Shown here one piece after another: positions 21,215-32,330 of a stretch of 64,000 nucleotides of DNA. Under the pieces are notes generated by a model. That model was not told the DNA's origin. It made no database searches and saw only the letters and a program-made list of their open reading frames with translations. This DNA is from Dugong dugon (lineage: Eukaryota > Chordata > Mammalia > Sirenia > Dugongidae), in the NCBI GenBank assembly GCA_030035585.1, contig CM057471.1:68782319-68846318 (forward strand), in the 5' to 3' direction. How positions within the stretch are numbered: the first letter of the stretch is position 1; each line of letters starts with the position of its first letter. Made by a program: the position numbers and the translations under genes.

Positions 21215-21455
21215 GTATATGAGCATGTGCAAGGTAGTGAACATGGATATGAATTTGGAAGGCATGAGTTAAAATGTGTGTTTATGTGTTTGAGTGTGTG
21301 TCTGAGCATGTGAATATTTGGGTCTGTGCATGTGTATCATTGTGTGTTCAAGTGGCCAAGAGGTGTGAATCTGAGTGCCAGAGTGTTGGTATGTGTGTAT
21401 GTCTATGTGTGAGCAAGTGTGTGTATGTGTGTGTGTTTGTGTGCACGTGTGCTCC
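21215..21455. repeat. TG-rich low-complexity tract
   Basis: A degenerate ATGTGTGTTTGTG-type run directly after the MLT1. It yields spurious Cys/Val-rich and His/Thr-rich frames. Confidence 0.85.
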
Positions 21456-21539
21456 ACTCCTCCATCCTCTTTTATTACTTCCTCCTTGGTTTGATGTTGT
21501 GGGTGAATAAAATTTAAAGAGCTCTAAATTTTTTTAAAA

Positions 21540-21620
21540 GAGCCCTAAAGGGAGTGGAGCTTTTTGTGCATGAATCGTTACCAGAAACACCTGTGAACTG
21601 TTGATTTTAATTGGGCCGCA
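21540..21620. promoter_or_regulatory. Candidate conserved noncoding element
   Basis: A compact unique block with a CACCTG E-box, GATTTTAATTGGG (homeodomain-type core) and a CAGCTGTC E-box within about 50 bp. Non-repetitive, low-complexity-free and flanked by unique sequence to 21940. Function is inferred from motif density only. Confidence 0.3.
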
Positions 21621-21944
21621 GCTGTCAGGTTGTGGAGCGGGAGGGATTGGTCCCTTGGCTTGCCTGTCCCCAGCCCCCACCTCCTGTCAGATATTTGGGT
21701 ATATGGCAGGGGCAGGAGGGTAGGATGGCTCCTTGCACCCTGATCTGCCCCAGCACTCTTAGTCCTCCCAGGAGGCAGCAGGAAGGGGCTCAATGCCTTT
21801 GGGTCACATCAAGCTTTGGTCTTACTGCACTCCTCGGTTTCCCATTCACCTGTCTCTGACTGCCCTGTGCCAGGAATCACCCACCTGAAACCTGGGCACT
21901 TCCACTCCTGTGTATACACACAGTCACACAAAGTTCATATATGA
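21621..21944. other. Unique sequence
   Basis: GC-moderate, CCTCC-rich; opposed frames at 21578-21859 have no domain. Confidence 0.4.
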
Positions 21945-22165
21945 AAACTCCCATGTTAGTGACAATAATAATAGCAAATGTTGATATAGTGCTTACCACA
22001 TGCCAGGCACTTTTCTAAGTGCTCTACATACATAATCTCACTGAATCCTTGCAACTACCTATGAGGTGGGTACGAATTATCCTCATTTTACCCATGTGGA
22101 AGCTAAGGCACAGAGAGGTTAAGGAACTTCTCCAAGATCTCACAGTTAGTGAATGCACAGTCACA
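21945..22165 (-). mobile_element. MIR SINE, antisense
   Basis: GTGCTTACCACATGCCAGGC, ACATACATAATCTCACTGAA, ACCTATGAGGTGGGTACG and CTAAGGCACAGAGAGGTTAA follow MIR in reverse complement almost end to end. Confidence 0.85.
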
Positions 22166-22380
22166 GGTGCACTGACCTGCACACACTCTTACACAGGCAC
22201 ACACACAGACTTGCACACACCTTCACCTTCCAGTTACACTCTACCTGTTCACATCTACAGATACTCACCTGCATTTGATAAAAAGTCAAATACTTATCTG
22301 CCCTCACAATCAATATTCTCATGTCCTAATAGAAACTCACATGTGCACACACATAATTACACATGCAAATGCATACCCTC
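22166..22380. repeat. CA-rich low-complexity tract
   Basis: A degenerate CACACA/TCACATG run between a MIR and the LTR-like element. Confidence 0.8.
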
Positions 22381-22389
22381 AAAATACGA

Positions 22390-23025
22390 TGGTTAATATT
22401 ATATGTCAACTTGGCTAGGCCAAGATTCTCAGTGTTATGTAATTATCCTCCACTTTGTGATCTGATGTAATTATCCTCCATTTTGTGATCTCCTGTAAGT
22501 AGTATAATGTAATCACTTCCATGATGTGATCTGATGTGATCAGATAATCAGTTGTGAAGGACATTTCCTTGGGGATGTGGCCTGCACCCAGTATGTATAT
22601 GGACATTCTGGCTGGCTGGCTTGCTCTGTATCTTGTTTCTGCCTGGTCATCATCTGACCTCCAATTCTTCAACTTGAGCCAGCAGCTTTCGTCTGGCCTG
22701 CCGACTTTGGGATTCACCAGCTCCATAGCCCTGTGAGTCTGCAGCCTGTCACCTGACCTACTGACTTTGCGATTAGCCAGCTTCCACGGCCCTGTGAACC
22801 AGCAGCCTACTGTCTGGCCTGCCGATTCTGGGTTCATCATCTCCTGCAACCACATGAGTCAGGAGAAGCCTCCGGCTGATGCATGACCTGTGGACATTGG
22901 GACTTGCCAGCCTCCACAACCGTGTGAGCCATTTCCTTGTGATAAATCTCTCTCTCTCTCTCTCTATATATATATGTATACATACTTCACTAGTTTTGTT
23001 TCTCTGGAGAACCCAGCCTAAGACA
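22390..23025 (+). mobile_element. LTR-like interspersed element, copy 2 (four internal ~60-bp units)
   Basis: Same family as 1584-2061: starts TGGTTAATATTATATGTCAA, ends GAGAACCCAGCCTAAGACA. The tandem units are at 22677-22735, 22736-22796, 22797-22856 and 22857-22926 (59, 61, 60 and 70 bp), each closing on GTG or ATG. A CT/AT run at 22948-22975 also exists in copy 1. The antisense 146-codon frame 22415-22855 is a by-product of this repeat. Weak flank match ACCCTCAAAA/ACACTCAAGA. Confidence 0.65.
22677..22926 (+). repeat. Four-unit ~60-bp minisatellite inside the LTR-like element
   Basis: The units share a CTGGCCTGCCGACTTTGGG-type centre and an AGCTCCATAGCCCTGTG-type end. Unit number differs from copy 1 (three), so the module expands or contracts within the family. 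Confidence 0.7.
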
Positions 23026-23029
23026 CTCA

Positions 23030-23345
23030 AGAACACATGTGTATCTGCCACCCACATATAAGCACACACTTGTTCATAACCCTCAAACACAAACATACTC
23101 ATATCCTCCCTTGAAGAACCTCCCAATATACACCCAGCCACTCACACTAACCCCAAATATGGTAAAGTATGTATGCTTGTACATGATAAACCCCTCAAAA
23201 GCTCATAATCTTACAATTCTCAAAAATAGACAATGCATCCCCCACAGATCTGCATCTCCACAGATCTGTACCCCCACATATATGCACCCCTCACATACCT
23301 GTACTCCCCACAGACATGTCCCCCCAAATACATCTGCACCCCTCA
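23030..23345. repeat. CA-rich tract with a degenerate 17-21-bp tandem
   Basis: 23215-23345 repeats a CCCCACAGATCTGTACC-like word about seven times with drift. The minus-strand frame 23203-23406 reads it as a Gly/Cys-rich repeat and is not a real protein. Confidence 0.7.
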
Positions 23346-23459
23346 ACCCACTCCCTGAGGGCAAGAGCTGTGTTTGCTTCTTTTGGCCCCACAGTGTGCA
23401 GCACACAGATGGCCCCTGGTCAGCTGTGTAAGTTGTTGTTGCTCTCAGAACCCCGGTCT

Positions 23460-23800
23460 GCAGGAGCCAGATGAGGTGGGGCCTTTCAGGACCTATAGGA
23501 GATGGCTTAACCCTGTCTGCGACCTACCACCGATCCAGTTCATTGTCTACATCCATGCCAGCAACGCTTGAGCATTTTTCCCCTGTAACAAAAATGATGT
23601 ATGGCATTTGTGTGAGTCAGTCATTCATACCCTGGCACATGCAGGCATTTGATAAAATTCCCACCCTTTCTTTTCCACTGGAGAAATCACAACAGAAGGC
23701 ATGCAGATGGGGGCGATGTCATTATATGGATGACCTTAAATAATCCAGCCCCTGAATTATTATTACTACTCTCTGTGTCCTTCCTAACTCTAAGGTCACC
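23460..23800. promoter_or_regulatory. Candidate conserved noncoding element
   Basis: Unique block containing a perfect AP-1 heptamer TGAGTCA (23613-23619) and AAATAATCC, an OTX/PITX-type core. Several balanced AT/GC words and no repeat. Regulatory role is an inference. Confidence 0.3.
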
Positions 23801-24262
23801 TTAATCTTAATATCTAAACATCCCACGAATACCAGGATCTAGCCTCCCTCCTACCTCTGCCCCCACATCAGCCTGGCCCCTCACGGTCACCTTTCACTTT
23901 ACTTGAGGAAAGGGTTCTCTCAAGCCAAGGCTTCTCCTGAGTCCGTGTTGCAGCCTGTTTCTTGGACAGCTCCATGTCTTTGTGACCAGCTCCCTCACAG
24001 GCCACTGATCCCCAGGCTGCTAGACACAGCATGGCACACTGGCGCTGCCTGCCCTCCTCCTTTGTTCCCTAAAGAATGGCTCACTCAAGGCTGTTGAGTG
24101 TAATGGACTTTGGTGATTGAAGAAAAATCAAGGAACTCCCAACCCAAGCAGGAAGCAACTTTGCATAGAAGTCACCCATCCTCGCCCCTGGACCGACACC
24201 AGACTCTCATGTAGCTCCTGCCTCTAGACCCTTCTCCTCTTCCAGGTTCCCCTCCTTCTCAG
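23801..24262. other. Unique sequence
   Basis: No gene or repeat recognised; the frame at 23903-24097 has no domain. Confidence 0.4.
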
Positions 24263-24695
24263 TGCTCAGTTAGCTTCCTAGGGCTGCCATTACAAAGTAC
24301 CACAAAATGGGAGACATGTAAGAACAGAAACTTATTCTCTCAAAGTTCTGGAGGCTAGAAGTCTGGATTCAGGGTGTTAGTGGGGCCATGTTATCTCTGA
24401 AGGCTCTAAAGGAAGGTTCTTATTTCTTCCAGCTTCTGGTAGCCTCAGGCATTCTTTGGTTTGCAGCTGCAGCATAACTCCCTTGTCACTAGGTTGTCTT
24501 TATCTCTCTGTGTCTCTTTTCCTCTTTTATAGGACAGATAATCAGATTGGATTAGTACCTACCCTACTCTGGTATGACCTCATGTTAACTGTTAATGTCT
24601 TAAGAGGCCCTATTTCCAAACAAGGTCACAAACACAGTTACCAGGGGTTAGGACTTCAACATAAATTTTTAGAGGCCACAAGTCAGTCCATAACA
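24263..24695 (-). mobile_element. MLT1-type (MaLR) LTR, antisense
   Basis: TTAGCTTCCTAGGGCTGCCA, AAAGTTCTGGAGGCTAGAAG, TTGGTTTGCAGCTGCAGC and GGGGTTAGGACTTCAACATA; ends AGTCAGTCCATAACA. Confidence 0.86.
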
Positions 24696-24964
24696 GTGCC
24701 CTTGGGCAGCCCTGAAATTCCTCTTTCCAGGCAGGACCATTGGACTCTTCCCTGTCTGAACTCCTGCCCCCACACCCTGGCCTGCCCAGAGGGCTTGCCT
24801 GATGTGACCAAACAGACCCACAAGAGTGTTTTCCTGAGTAAAGGAGCAGCACTCTCCCAACAGCTTCTGCACCCTCTCCTAGGCCAATGAGCTCACGCTC
24901 CTGCTGTCTTTCATAAAGGCAGTTTCCATTTGCCATTACATCAGTATGAATGACTTGCCACACA

Positions 24965-25085
24965 CCACACAGTGATCATGATGTAGTTGAGAAATACTAA
25001 GAATTCACCTGCCCAAGGCCATGCTGTGAGTTGGAAAAGAAACTGGGGTGTGAACCCACACCTCTGTCTGCAGGAAGGGCAAGGA
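24965..25085 (-). mobile_element. MIR SINE fragment
   Basis: CTGCCCAAGGCCATGCTGTG, then GGGTGTGAACCCACACC is the antisense MIR region around its former B box. Confidence 0.5.
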
Positions 25086-25204
25086 AGTTTGTACTCAGTG
25101 GGGACCCATCCCATTCCAGAGGGAAAAATTAATGCTGAGAATTAAATCACAGATCCCGCCTTGGAAAGAGGGCTCATCTCTCCCTTTCAACTGGGGATCA
25201 ACTG

Positions 25205-25480
25205 GCTTCATTCATTCAGTAAACCCTCGGAGACTCCTCCTCCATAATCGGTGACAGAGTCTGAGAAGAATCAGAACCCAAGGAGCTGGTGGGTGAGTGA
25301 CAACAACAGATACAATGCAGAGAGGGCCATGCAGTGAGGGAGGGATGGGAGCAGCTGTCAGGACCCAGGAAGGCTTTGGCAAGGTATTTCAGAGGAGTTC
25401 AGGCTGAGCAAGGAGTAACCAAGCACTGGGAGGATCTAGGCAAAATTCCTGGCAAAAGTCCATTTTTCTCTTCTACTTCA
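25205..25480 (-). mobile_element. L2 LINE fragment, antisense
   Basis: TTCATTCATTCAGTAAACCC is the antisense L2 terminus. Then GACCCAGGAAGGCTTTGGCA and TCAGGCTGAGCAAGGAGTAA fit the interior. Confidence 0.55.
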
Positions 25481-26844
25481 GAAGTCACATTTGAAGGCTA
25501 AAGCAAAATACAATCCCTGCCACTAATGTCCCAGGGTCTCTTGCAAGTTCTGGACCTACACATCCCATAGGCACCTCAGTTTCCCACAGCTAACATTGGA
25601 TTCATCACCTTCCCCCACTCTGCTTGATCTCCTGGGCTCCCCATTTCCATTAAAAGTACTGTGGGGGTAATTCCTGGTGCTGCCTTCCAAATGGTGGAAG
25701 CTTAGTGAGTATAAGTCCTGACCTTCCTCCCTTTGCTCATTGTACTCCATTGGAGGTAGAGTGGCTTTTCTGATTGATAAAGCTGGGAAGAATAAACTGG
25801 ACTCAGTGCTTCCCTTTCTTCCCTGGGAGCAAGCTCCCCACATGGAGCTCCTCTGTGCCATTTGGATTTCCTGAGCAAGACCCCCAGTTCAGCACTTCCC
25901 AGAGAGTAAGTGTGCCTTATTCTGGGGTTCAGTTTTCAGAGCCATTTGGCTTTCACCCAAGGCTATGTCCATTCACCTGCCCTTCTTCAGGAACTAAGGT
26001 GGCGTTTAGACTTCCAATCTTGGTTTTATTACTGAAATTGATCAGGACTCAGGTAGGAAGACAGTGATCCTTTATTAGAATTTATTAAGGACTCTCAACC
26101 AAAGGTACTACCATGAACATTTCCCTTACATAAAAAGCCCATCATGTCTCTTCCTTCACCGCCACCTGCTAGGTTTAACAAAGCTAGTCAATCCAACCTC
26201 AACACTTTCTCTCAGGTCCAATCACTTTGCTCCATCACCACACTGCCTCTCTTGTCTAGGCCACCACCAACTCCTGAGCCATCACAGCCTCCTCACCAGT
26301 GTCCCTGCCTGCAGTCTCTGCCTTTGTCCTTTCTACTCCTGGCCAGGTGACAGGTACAGAAAGAGAGTCTGCTTCCTTTTCATGTACTCACTACTTGGAG
26401 AAACTTCCACATTCTATTTAGGGGGGAACATTCCTCATGTCTCCCCTCTTTTTTTCTCACTTTCCCTCTGGACAAGGAGCCTATTTTTATTTTATTTCAT
26501 GAAATTTATCTTTAAAAATAATTAACCACCCTCTTGCAGCAATTTTTCTTCACCCAGGAATGCAAAATCACATAACACATTGGAATATTTTTTAACACCC
26601 ACTTTAAATTATTCAGTTCCTGTATTGTGATAAATATGTAGATAGGGGGAAGTTGAGGTAATGTGTCCTAGGTCTGGAGCTAGACTCGATCCCTCCCAGA
26701 TCGCAGAGGAGATTAGTCAGGGGCGGAGGGGTTTCAGCCAACCTCCGCAAGTGGCCAAAAGTGAGAGCTGTCCTAGGCTTTTCCTTCCTCTGCAAATCCA
26801 AGAGCCAGAACACAGACCATTCAGTCAGCACACTGCCACCTTCT
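25481..26844. other. Unique sequence with one CTCF-like motif
   Basis: No gene, RNA or clear repeat in about 1.36 kb. Opposed frames at 25556-25861 / 25774-26067 and 26613-26897 have no support. 26440-26640 is AT-rich and unique. A CTCF-like site at 26159-26172 is listed separately. Confidence 0.4.
26159..26172 (-). promoter_or_regulatory. CTCF-like motif (13/14 to core)
   Basis: Reverse complement CTAGCAGGTGGCGG matches the core CCASYAGRKGGCRS except position 2. Minus-strand orientation. Occupancy unknown. Confidence 0.4.
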
Positions 26845-26950
26845 CTGGCCTACAACCTTGCAGAATAGGAATTAGGACCCCAGTGTTACAGATGTGAAAA
26901 CTGAGGCTCAAAATGGTCAAGGGAACTTGGCCAGGAAGGGACTCTCAACT
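26845..26950 (-). mobile_element. MIR SINE fragment
   Basis: TTACAGATGTGAAAACTGAG followed by GCTCAAAATGGTCAAGG is the antisense MIR core. Confidence 0.6.
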
Positions 26951-27639
26951 CTGCCTGGCAATCCAGAACAGAAAGAGCTTCTGATGACTCTTCTATGACT
27001 CTAAGATAACTGTTGCACAGCTTTATCTCTCTGCTCATATCTCTAACCCTTTCCCCCCTCCTCATGCTCAGTTGATGATCTCGTCTTCTTATTTCACTGA
27101 GAACATGAGACAATCAGAAGAGAACTACTTCATCCAGTGGTATACTGGGAAATGTTTAATAACTGGCTCTCTGGATTAAAAGGCCCTGATTTGTAGTGCT
27201 TGCCAATTTCTGTAGTGTAAATGTTCTCATCATAACTTAATTCAAGCTGCTGGTGGTTTAGTAACCAGCTCACAAAATTCCTGAAAATGTCGCCATCTAC
27301 TCTCCTGAGTTAGTCCAAGTGCATCACCAGGCTGAATCTACCCACTCTCAGGCCTTCAAACCTTCCTGCCTCAGTGTATTTGGATGTTCTCTACCTTTCC
27401 TGCTCTTAGAAAGGTGACCTGCCCCTGCTCCTTGGTGAGACTGGCGCCGGCACGGGAGCTCTAGATGCTGCCCGTCACCCAACAAGGAGCTGGCTCCTGC
27501 AGTTAGCTCCTCTCCTTCCTGTGGCACTAATTTCTCCCTCTACTCTATTCATCCCATCATCACACAAACATGCTGGCAGGAAACCCTCCTGTTACCCCAC
27601 ATTCCTCTCCAGATACCAGCCCATTTAGCTGATCCCCTT
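26951..27639. other. Unassigned sequence
   Basis: No gene or clear repeat recognised over about 690 bp. Confidence 0.4.
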
Positions 27640-28280
27640 TTCAGCAAAGATTCTTGGAAGAGATGTCTGTAGTTTCTGTCTCCACTCCCTCTTCTCCCAT
27701 TCACCCCCCCAACCTACTCCAGTAGGCTTTCATCCCAATCACTAGAGCAGACATCCTGGTCAAAGTCACCAAAGGTGTCTGGGAACAGTGGCTTCTGGCT
27801 CTTAAGCCTCTGCCCCATCCACCCCACCTGCTAAGATGGCCTGCAAGCCTGGTGACCTGGCCCCACCCTGCCTCATTCTCCCCCACTTCCTCCCATTCAC
27901 TGGCCTTCTTCCAGTTCCTCAAAACTTTGCCCTTCTTGTTTTAGTGCCTGGGACACTCTTGCCCCATATCTTTGCATGACTCAATCCCTTACTTCCTCCA
28001 GGTTTTCTACTTAAATGTCATCTCCCCTGAACACCTGGTCTAAAACAATGCCCCCTTCCCTCTGTGCCCTTTTCCTTGCTTTGTTTCTCCTTGTAACACT
28101 TACCACCACCTGAAATATTATATATTTTTATGAATTTGCTTATTGTTTATGGCAGGATGTATGCTCTGGGAGAGCAAGGGCTTTATACTCTGGTCTCTGA
28201 TATCACCCCAGTGCCTAGAACAGTGCACGGCACATAGTAGGTGTTCAGTAAATATTTGTTAACTGAGTGAATGAATAAAA
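27640..28280 (+). mobile_element. L2 LINE 3' region, sense
   Basis: ATCTTTGCATGACTCAATCC, AAATGTCATCTCCCCTGAAC, TAACACTTACCACCACCTGA, then CCCAGTGCCTAGAACAGTGC and CATAGTAGGTGTTCAGTAAA give a well-preserved L2 3' end. It is noncoding in this part. Confidence 0.85.
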
Positions 28281-28479
28281 GGGTGGCACTAAAATTCAAA
28301 CCCAAATCTGTTTGGCTGCACATCCTGTTTGCTTTTCTCTCTGCCACGCGGCCTCCTCTGGAGCTGTTTCTATGTGCCCAAGCTGAAGGGGGCCATTCCT
28401 AACATTAGTTTGTTCTGTTGTGATCTTGTTGATTTTTTTGTCTGTTCATTTGTTTCTTTGTTTTGGGACACCTGTAGTT

Positions 28480-28955
28480 AGAGAACTGTTTCTCTTCTGC
28501 TTAAAAATTTTCATGGCACCCCATGGCCTTTAAGAAAAAAATCTAAAAACTTCAGCCTGGACTACACAGCCCACTGTATGATCCTGGCGCCCTTCTCTAA
28601 TCTTACTGCCCTCTCCCCCACCAGCTGCACCCCACAGCCAGCTGAGCATTTGCAACTCCCCAATCATGCCAAGTTCTATCTTCACCTGGTTAACTCAAAT
28701 CGCTATTACCTCTTCCCTGAATGCCCACCCTGCAGGCTGCACCAACCACCCTCTTCTGGGCTCTCACAGTCCCTGGCCCTGCCAGCCGTGCCCCCACCAG
28801 TCCCGCTGGGCTGGAAGAATTGTTTTTTATGTCTCTTCTTCTTCCCCATTAGGCTGCGAGGTCCTTGAGTCCAGCTGACAGGTCCTCTCGGGTGCCTGAA
28901 TCTCTCGGTGCACCCGGCCCAAGGCCTGGCACGCAGTAGGTGTGGAGGATATGCC
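28480..28955 (+). mobile_element. Second L2 3' region, sense
   Basis: TTTTCATGGCACCCCATGGC, CTACACAGCCCACTGTATGA, GCTGCGAGGTCCTTGAGTCC and AAGGCCTGGCACGCAGTAGG follow L2 in order. It lies head to tail with the previous copy about 200 bp away. Confidence 0.8.
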
Positions 28956-29194
28956 TGAGAACGGGTGGAAGACATGGAAGGAAGCAGGGAAGAAACAGGT
29001 TGTTGAGGAATTTCTTCCTGTTGCTAAAATCTCTCTGCTTCTTACCATTTCTGACAACAGCACCCTGAGGGTGGATGACGTGACAACTGCTGGGAACTCT
29101 GATGTTTTTCCTGCTCCCCTGGCCAAGGGGGAGAGGTCCTTCTTGGCTTTTTCTGGGGGCAGCTGACTGTGTTTTGAGAAACGGAGGCTACTGA

Positions 29195-29400
29195 GTGCCC
29201 CTGGATTTGATCCTGGCTCCCGTCACTAACTGGCTTTGTGAGCCTGCTTAGCAGCGGACTTCACCACCGTGAGCATCAATAGTCATCCTAATCCCTGACC
29301 TGTTATGGGAGTCAGATAAAACAATGGGTGGCTAAGGGCTTTGAAAAAAATTCAGCTGTGTTCAGCTGAAGGGATTATATGAGGTTATGTTATTGTTATT
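29195..29400 (+). mobile_element. MIR SINE, sense
   Basis: CCCTGGATTTGATCCTGGCT, CCGTCACTAACTGGCTTTGT, then the degenerate 3' half to GATTATATGAGG. Confidence 0.6.
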
Positions 29401-29870
29401 GAATTCTAAATGATGACATAGAAGTTATTTCCCCTGATTATAGTATATATTGCTGTTAAATAATAGAACTTTCCTGATACGGAATAATTGGCGGTGGTGG
29501 TGGTGGTGGCTGGGTTCGTGAATTAGTGATAAGTCTGAATTATGGGACATTGCAAAAATTTTATTACTTTCAAATTAATGTGAATTAATGACCAACCCTG
29601 TATTGTCCAGACATAGTCCCTTAGGAGAGCTTCTTTAATGAACAGTTAAGAATCACTGGTGATTAAACACTCATTGTAAACAAGGGGGTCCAAACCGAGT
29701 GGTTTTCAAAGTAATGAAAAAACTTTTTCTTAAAAAAGCTAACTATCCTCCCAGTACCATTTCTGTGCTTGGCAAATCTTTTCATAATCACATTATGTCA
29801 CATTGTGAAAAATTCCGAACAAGCGTGTTTTTGAATCATTGAAGTTGATGCTGCTCAGAGCTCAGAGTGG
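29401..29870. promoter_or_regulatory. AT-rich unique block, candidate conserved noncoding element
   Basis: Contains a (GGT)n run at 29490-29507, then AT-rich non-repetitive words including TTTTATTACTTTCAAATTAA and a matching TTTTCAAAGTAATGAAAAAA near 29703 in inverted sense. No repeat family recognised. Any regulatory role is inference. Confidence 0.28.
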
Positions 29871-30100
29871 CAGGTGCCGGCAACCAGCAACCTCGTGAAT
29901 TGGCCGATACCCCCCAAGCCTGCAGATGGCTGAAGAGTCTGGGCTGGCTTCACGTCCAACAGCCCCACCCCCACCATATACATATGCACAACATTACGCG
30001 CACCACCATTTCTCATTTGCATATGTTCTTACATACCCAATTACACGTTCATTTCCTTAAAAATCACACGCAATCACATGTTACACCTATTCCTCATCCC

Positions 30101-30311
30101 AAAAAACCAGACCAGTTGCTGTTGAGTAGATTCTGACTCATGGAGACCCCATGTGTTTCAGAGTGGAACTGCACTCCATGGAGTTTTCAAGGCTGTGACC
30201 TTTTGGAAACAGATCACCAGGCCTTTCTTTCAGGGCATCTCTGTGTGGGCTCTAACAGCCAATCTTTTGGTTAGTAGCTGAGCACTTACATTTACACCAC
30301 CCAGGGACTCC
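30101..30311 (-). mobile_element. AfroSINE, long form
   Basis: Antisense: CAGTTGCTGTTGAGTAGATT, CATGGAGACCCCATGTG, ATCACCAGGCCTTTCTTTC and the end CACCCAGGGACTCC. This is one of only two AfroSINEs between 15.1 and 43.7 kb. A possible short flank ACACCTA occurs on both sides. Confidence 0.9.
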
Positions 30312-30329
30312 ACACCTACACCCACACTC

Positions 30330-30331
<2 letters not shown>

Positions 30332-30402
<71 letters not shown>
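30332..30402. repeat. (AT)n(AC)n compound microsatellite
   Basis: About 20 AT units followed by about 15 AC units, immediately 5' of the antisense SINE head. Confidence 0.97.
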
Positions 30403-30404
<2 letters not shown>

Positions 30405-30719
30405 CTTATGCGCACGTAAACACTCAATATAACAAGGACAGTCACAAAGCCTAGACATCCTGCTTGGGATTCCAGCCCTAGATAAGAGAGAAAGGCTCCC
30501 AGAATACTGATCTCAGGCCCCACAAGTTGTGCTCCATATATGTCTCCCCACCCGGAGATGAGAGTACACCAGATGGATTACAAATACAGGTGTTCACTCT
30601 GCTTCCAAAGAGGTGACAGTAGCTTGAGATATGATTCTTTACTTTCCAAACTGTCATATAGGAGGCTGAGCATCCCTAAAAAAGAATGACAGAAAAAAAA
30701 AATCAGGAAACTGAGAAGA

Positions 30720-30960
30720 ATAACAATAACAGCTAATATATATTGGGTACTCACCATATACATCTGTGCTAAGACCTATAATAATGCATTTTTTTCCTTG
30801 CAACAATCTCATGATGAAGGGGTTATCATCATCACCATTTTACAGATGAGGAGACTGAGGCTTGAGAGGTTAAGTGACCCGCTAGAAGTGCCACAGCTAA
30901 CAAATGCTGATTCAGGCTTCAAATCTAGATTTGTCTGTCGTCTCAAATATCTACCCTCTT
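30720..30960 (-). mobile_element. MIR SINE, antisense
   Basis: TGCTAAGACCTATAATAATG, TCATCACCATTTTACAGATG and AGACTGAGGCTTGAGAGGTT, then GCCACAGCTAACAAATGCTG. Confidence 0.82.
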
Positions 30961-31214
30961 GACCAAACTCTCTATGAAAGTCAGAAGAAGTGGACTCAAA
31001 TCAAATAAAAATTGAATTGAATAGGGAGTGGGGGTGTTATACTGAATAAGCAGAGAAGAGGAACATGGGGCCCTGGGAAGTACAACAGCCCATGGGAGAA
31101 GAAGAGAATCCAGGCTTCCTGGGGGAGCCTAAACATTAAGGAGTCTGTAGCTGACTTTAAAGGAAGAAACAAAAGGTGGTTGGTGTCTTCCTTTCAAAAG
31201 ACCCAGAGTCAGAT

Positions 31215-31455
31215 TCCTGAAATAATAATAGTTACCATGTTATGGAGCATTTACTGAGAAATTGCTAAACACTTTAGAAACAACGTCTCCTTTGGTCCTC
31301 CCAATAAAGCTATCGAAGAGGTGCAACTACTAAACTCACTTTATAGACGAGAAAACTGAGGCTCGTAGAAGTTAAATGACTTTCCAAAGTCAGAGAGCTA
31401 GTAAGTTACAGAGCTGGGATTTCAAATCACATGCTCTTCTTCTGCTATGCTGTGT
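31215..31455 (-). mobile_element. MIR SINE, antisense
   Basis: GTTATGGAGCATTTACTGAG, CACTTTATAGACGAGAAAAC, TGAGGCTCGTAGAAGTTAAA and GAGCTGGGATTTCAAATC. Confidence 0.82.
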
Positions 31456-32084
31456 ACCTGACTCATCCTGCTGGAGATGTGCTGAGAATTATGACATCTT
31501 TGAAAACATCCCTACCTGGAGTAATGGGAAGGAACTAAGAGACTTGGGATCCCTAATGCTTTCTCCATCCTTTTTTTTTTTTTTTTTTTTTCCACAGATT
31601 ATAAGGACTTAAAGGAAGAGGAGGAACCAAGAATTTTTCAGATGCTGTTGAAAATATCTAGATTTCTGGACAGTGGTTTATGAGACTGGAATGATTGGAA
31701 AGCTAAACAATCACTGGTCAATACAAATTATTTGTGGGTTTTTTTTTTTGTTGTTGTTGTAACTCTATTAATCTGGAGCTCATGGACCCAATATAAAAGG
31801 CACCCAATGGAATACACAGGAAGAAAAAAAATACATCTATCCACCTTGGGACCAATAGCTCTGGTTCTAAAACTTTAAGCCTGGTGATGTATATCTGAGA
31901 AGAACAATTGTGAAAGAGCTAAGCACCTCACCTTGATGCCTGAGACCTCTGGGAATGTCACAGAGGGTGATGGCTTGGAGGATGGGTAGGAGGGCAATTG
32001 AAAATTTTCAATCAGCACTGTGGACAGCACCCACACCGGTTGCTGTTAGGGAGCTGTCCTGGGTGCTAGTGCTAATAGCTGGGA
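31456..32084. other. Unassigned sequence with poly-T runs
   Basis: T runs at 31570-31591 and 31738-31749; otherwise no repeat or gene. The frame at 31376-31612 translates MIR and the T run. Confidence 0.4.
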
Positions 32085-32330
32085 GAAGTGAGTATTTTTC
32101 GAGTATGCTTTAGTTTAGGCCAGACACCATTCCAGCGCTGTACATAGGTCATTTCATTCAATATGCTCGATGGGTCTTCAATGTAGAAGTCATTTTCCCC
32201 ATTTTACAGATGCAAAGATTGAAGATCAGTGACAGAGAGCAATTTGTCCAAGGGCACACAGCAAGTGACAGAGCTGAGATATGAACCTGGAACTATCTAG
32301 CTAGTGATCTAATCCCTCTTCCATGCTGCC
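32085..32330 (-). mobile_element. MIR SINE, antisense
   Basis: CCAGACACCATTCCAGCGCT, TTCCCCATTTTACAGATGCA, CAAGGGCACACAGCAAGTGA and TGAGATATGAACCTGGAAC. Confidence 0.82.

Noticed and set aside
22415..22855. 146-codon antisense reading frame
   Set aside because: It covers the tandem 60-bp units of an LTR-like repeat; the apparent protein repeats mirror the DNA repeats and the other copy at 1.6 kb does not keep the frame.
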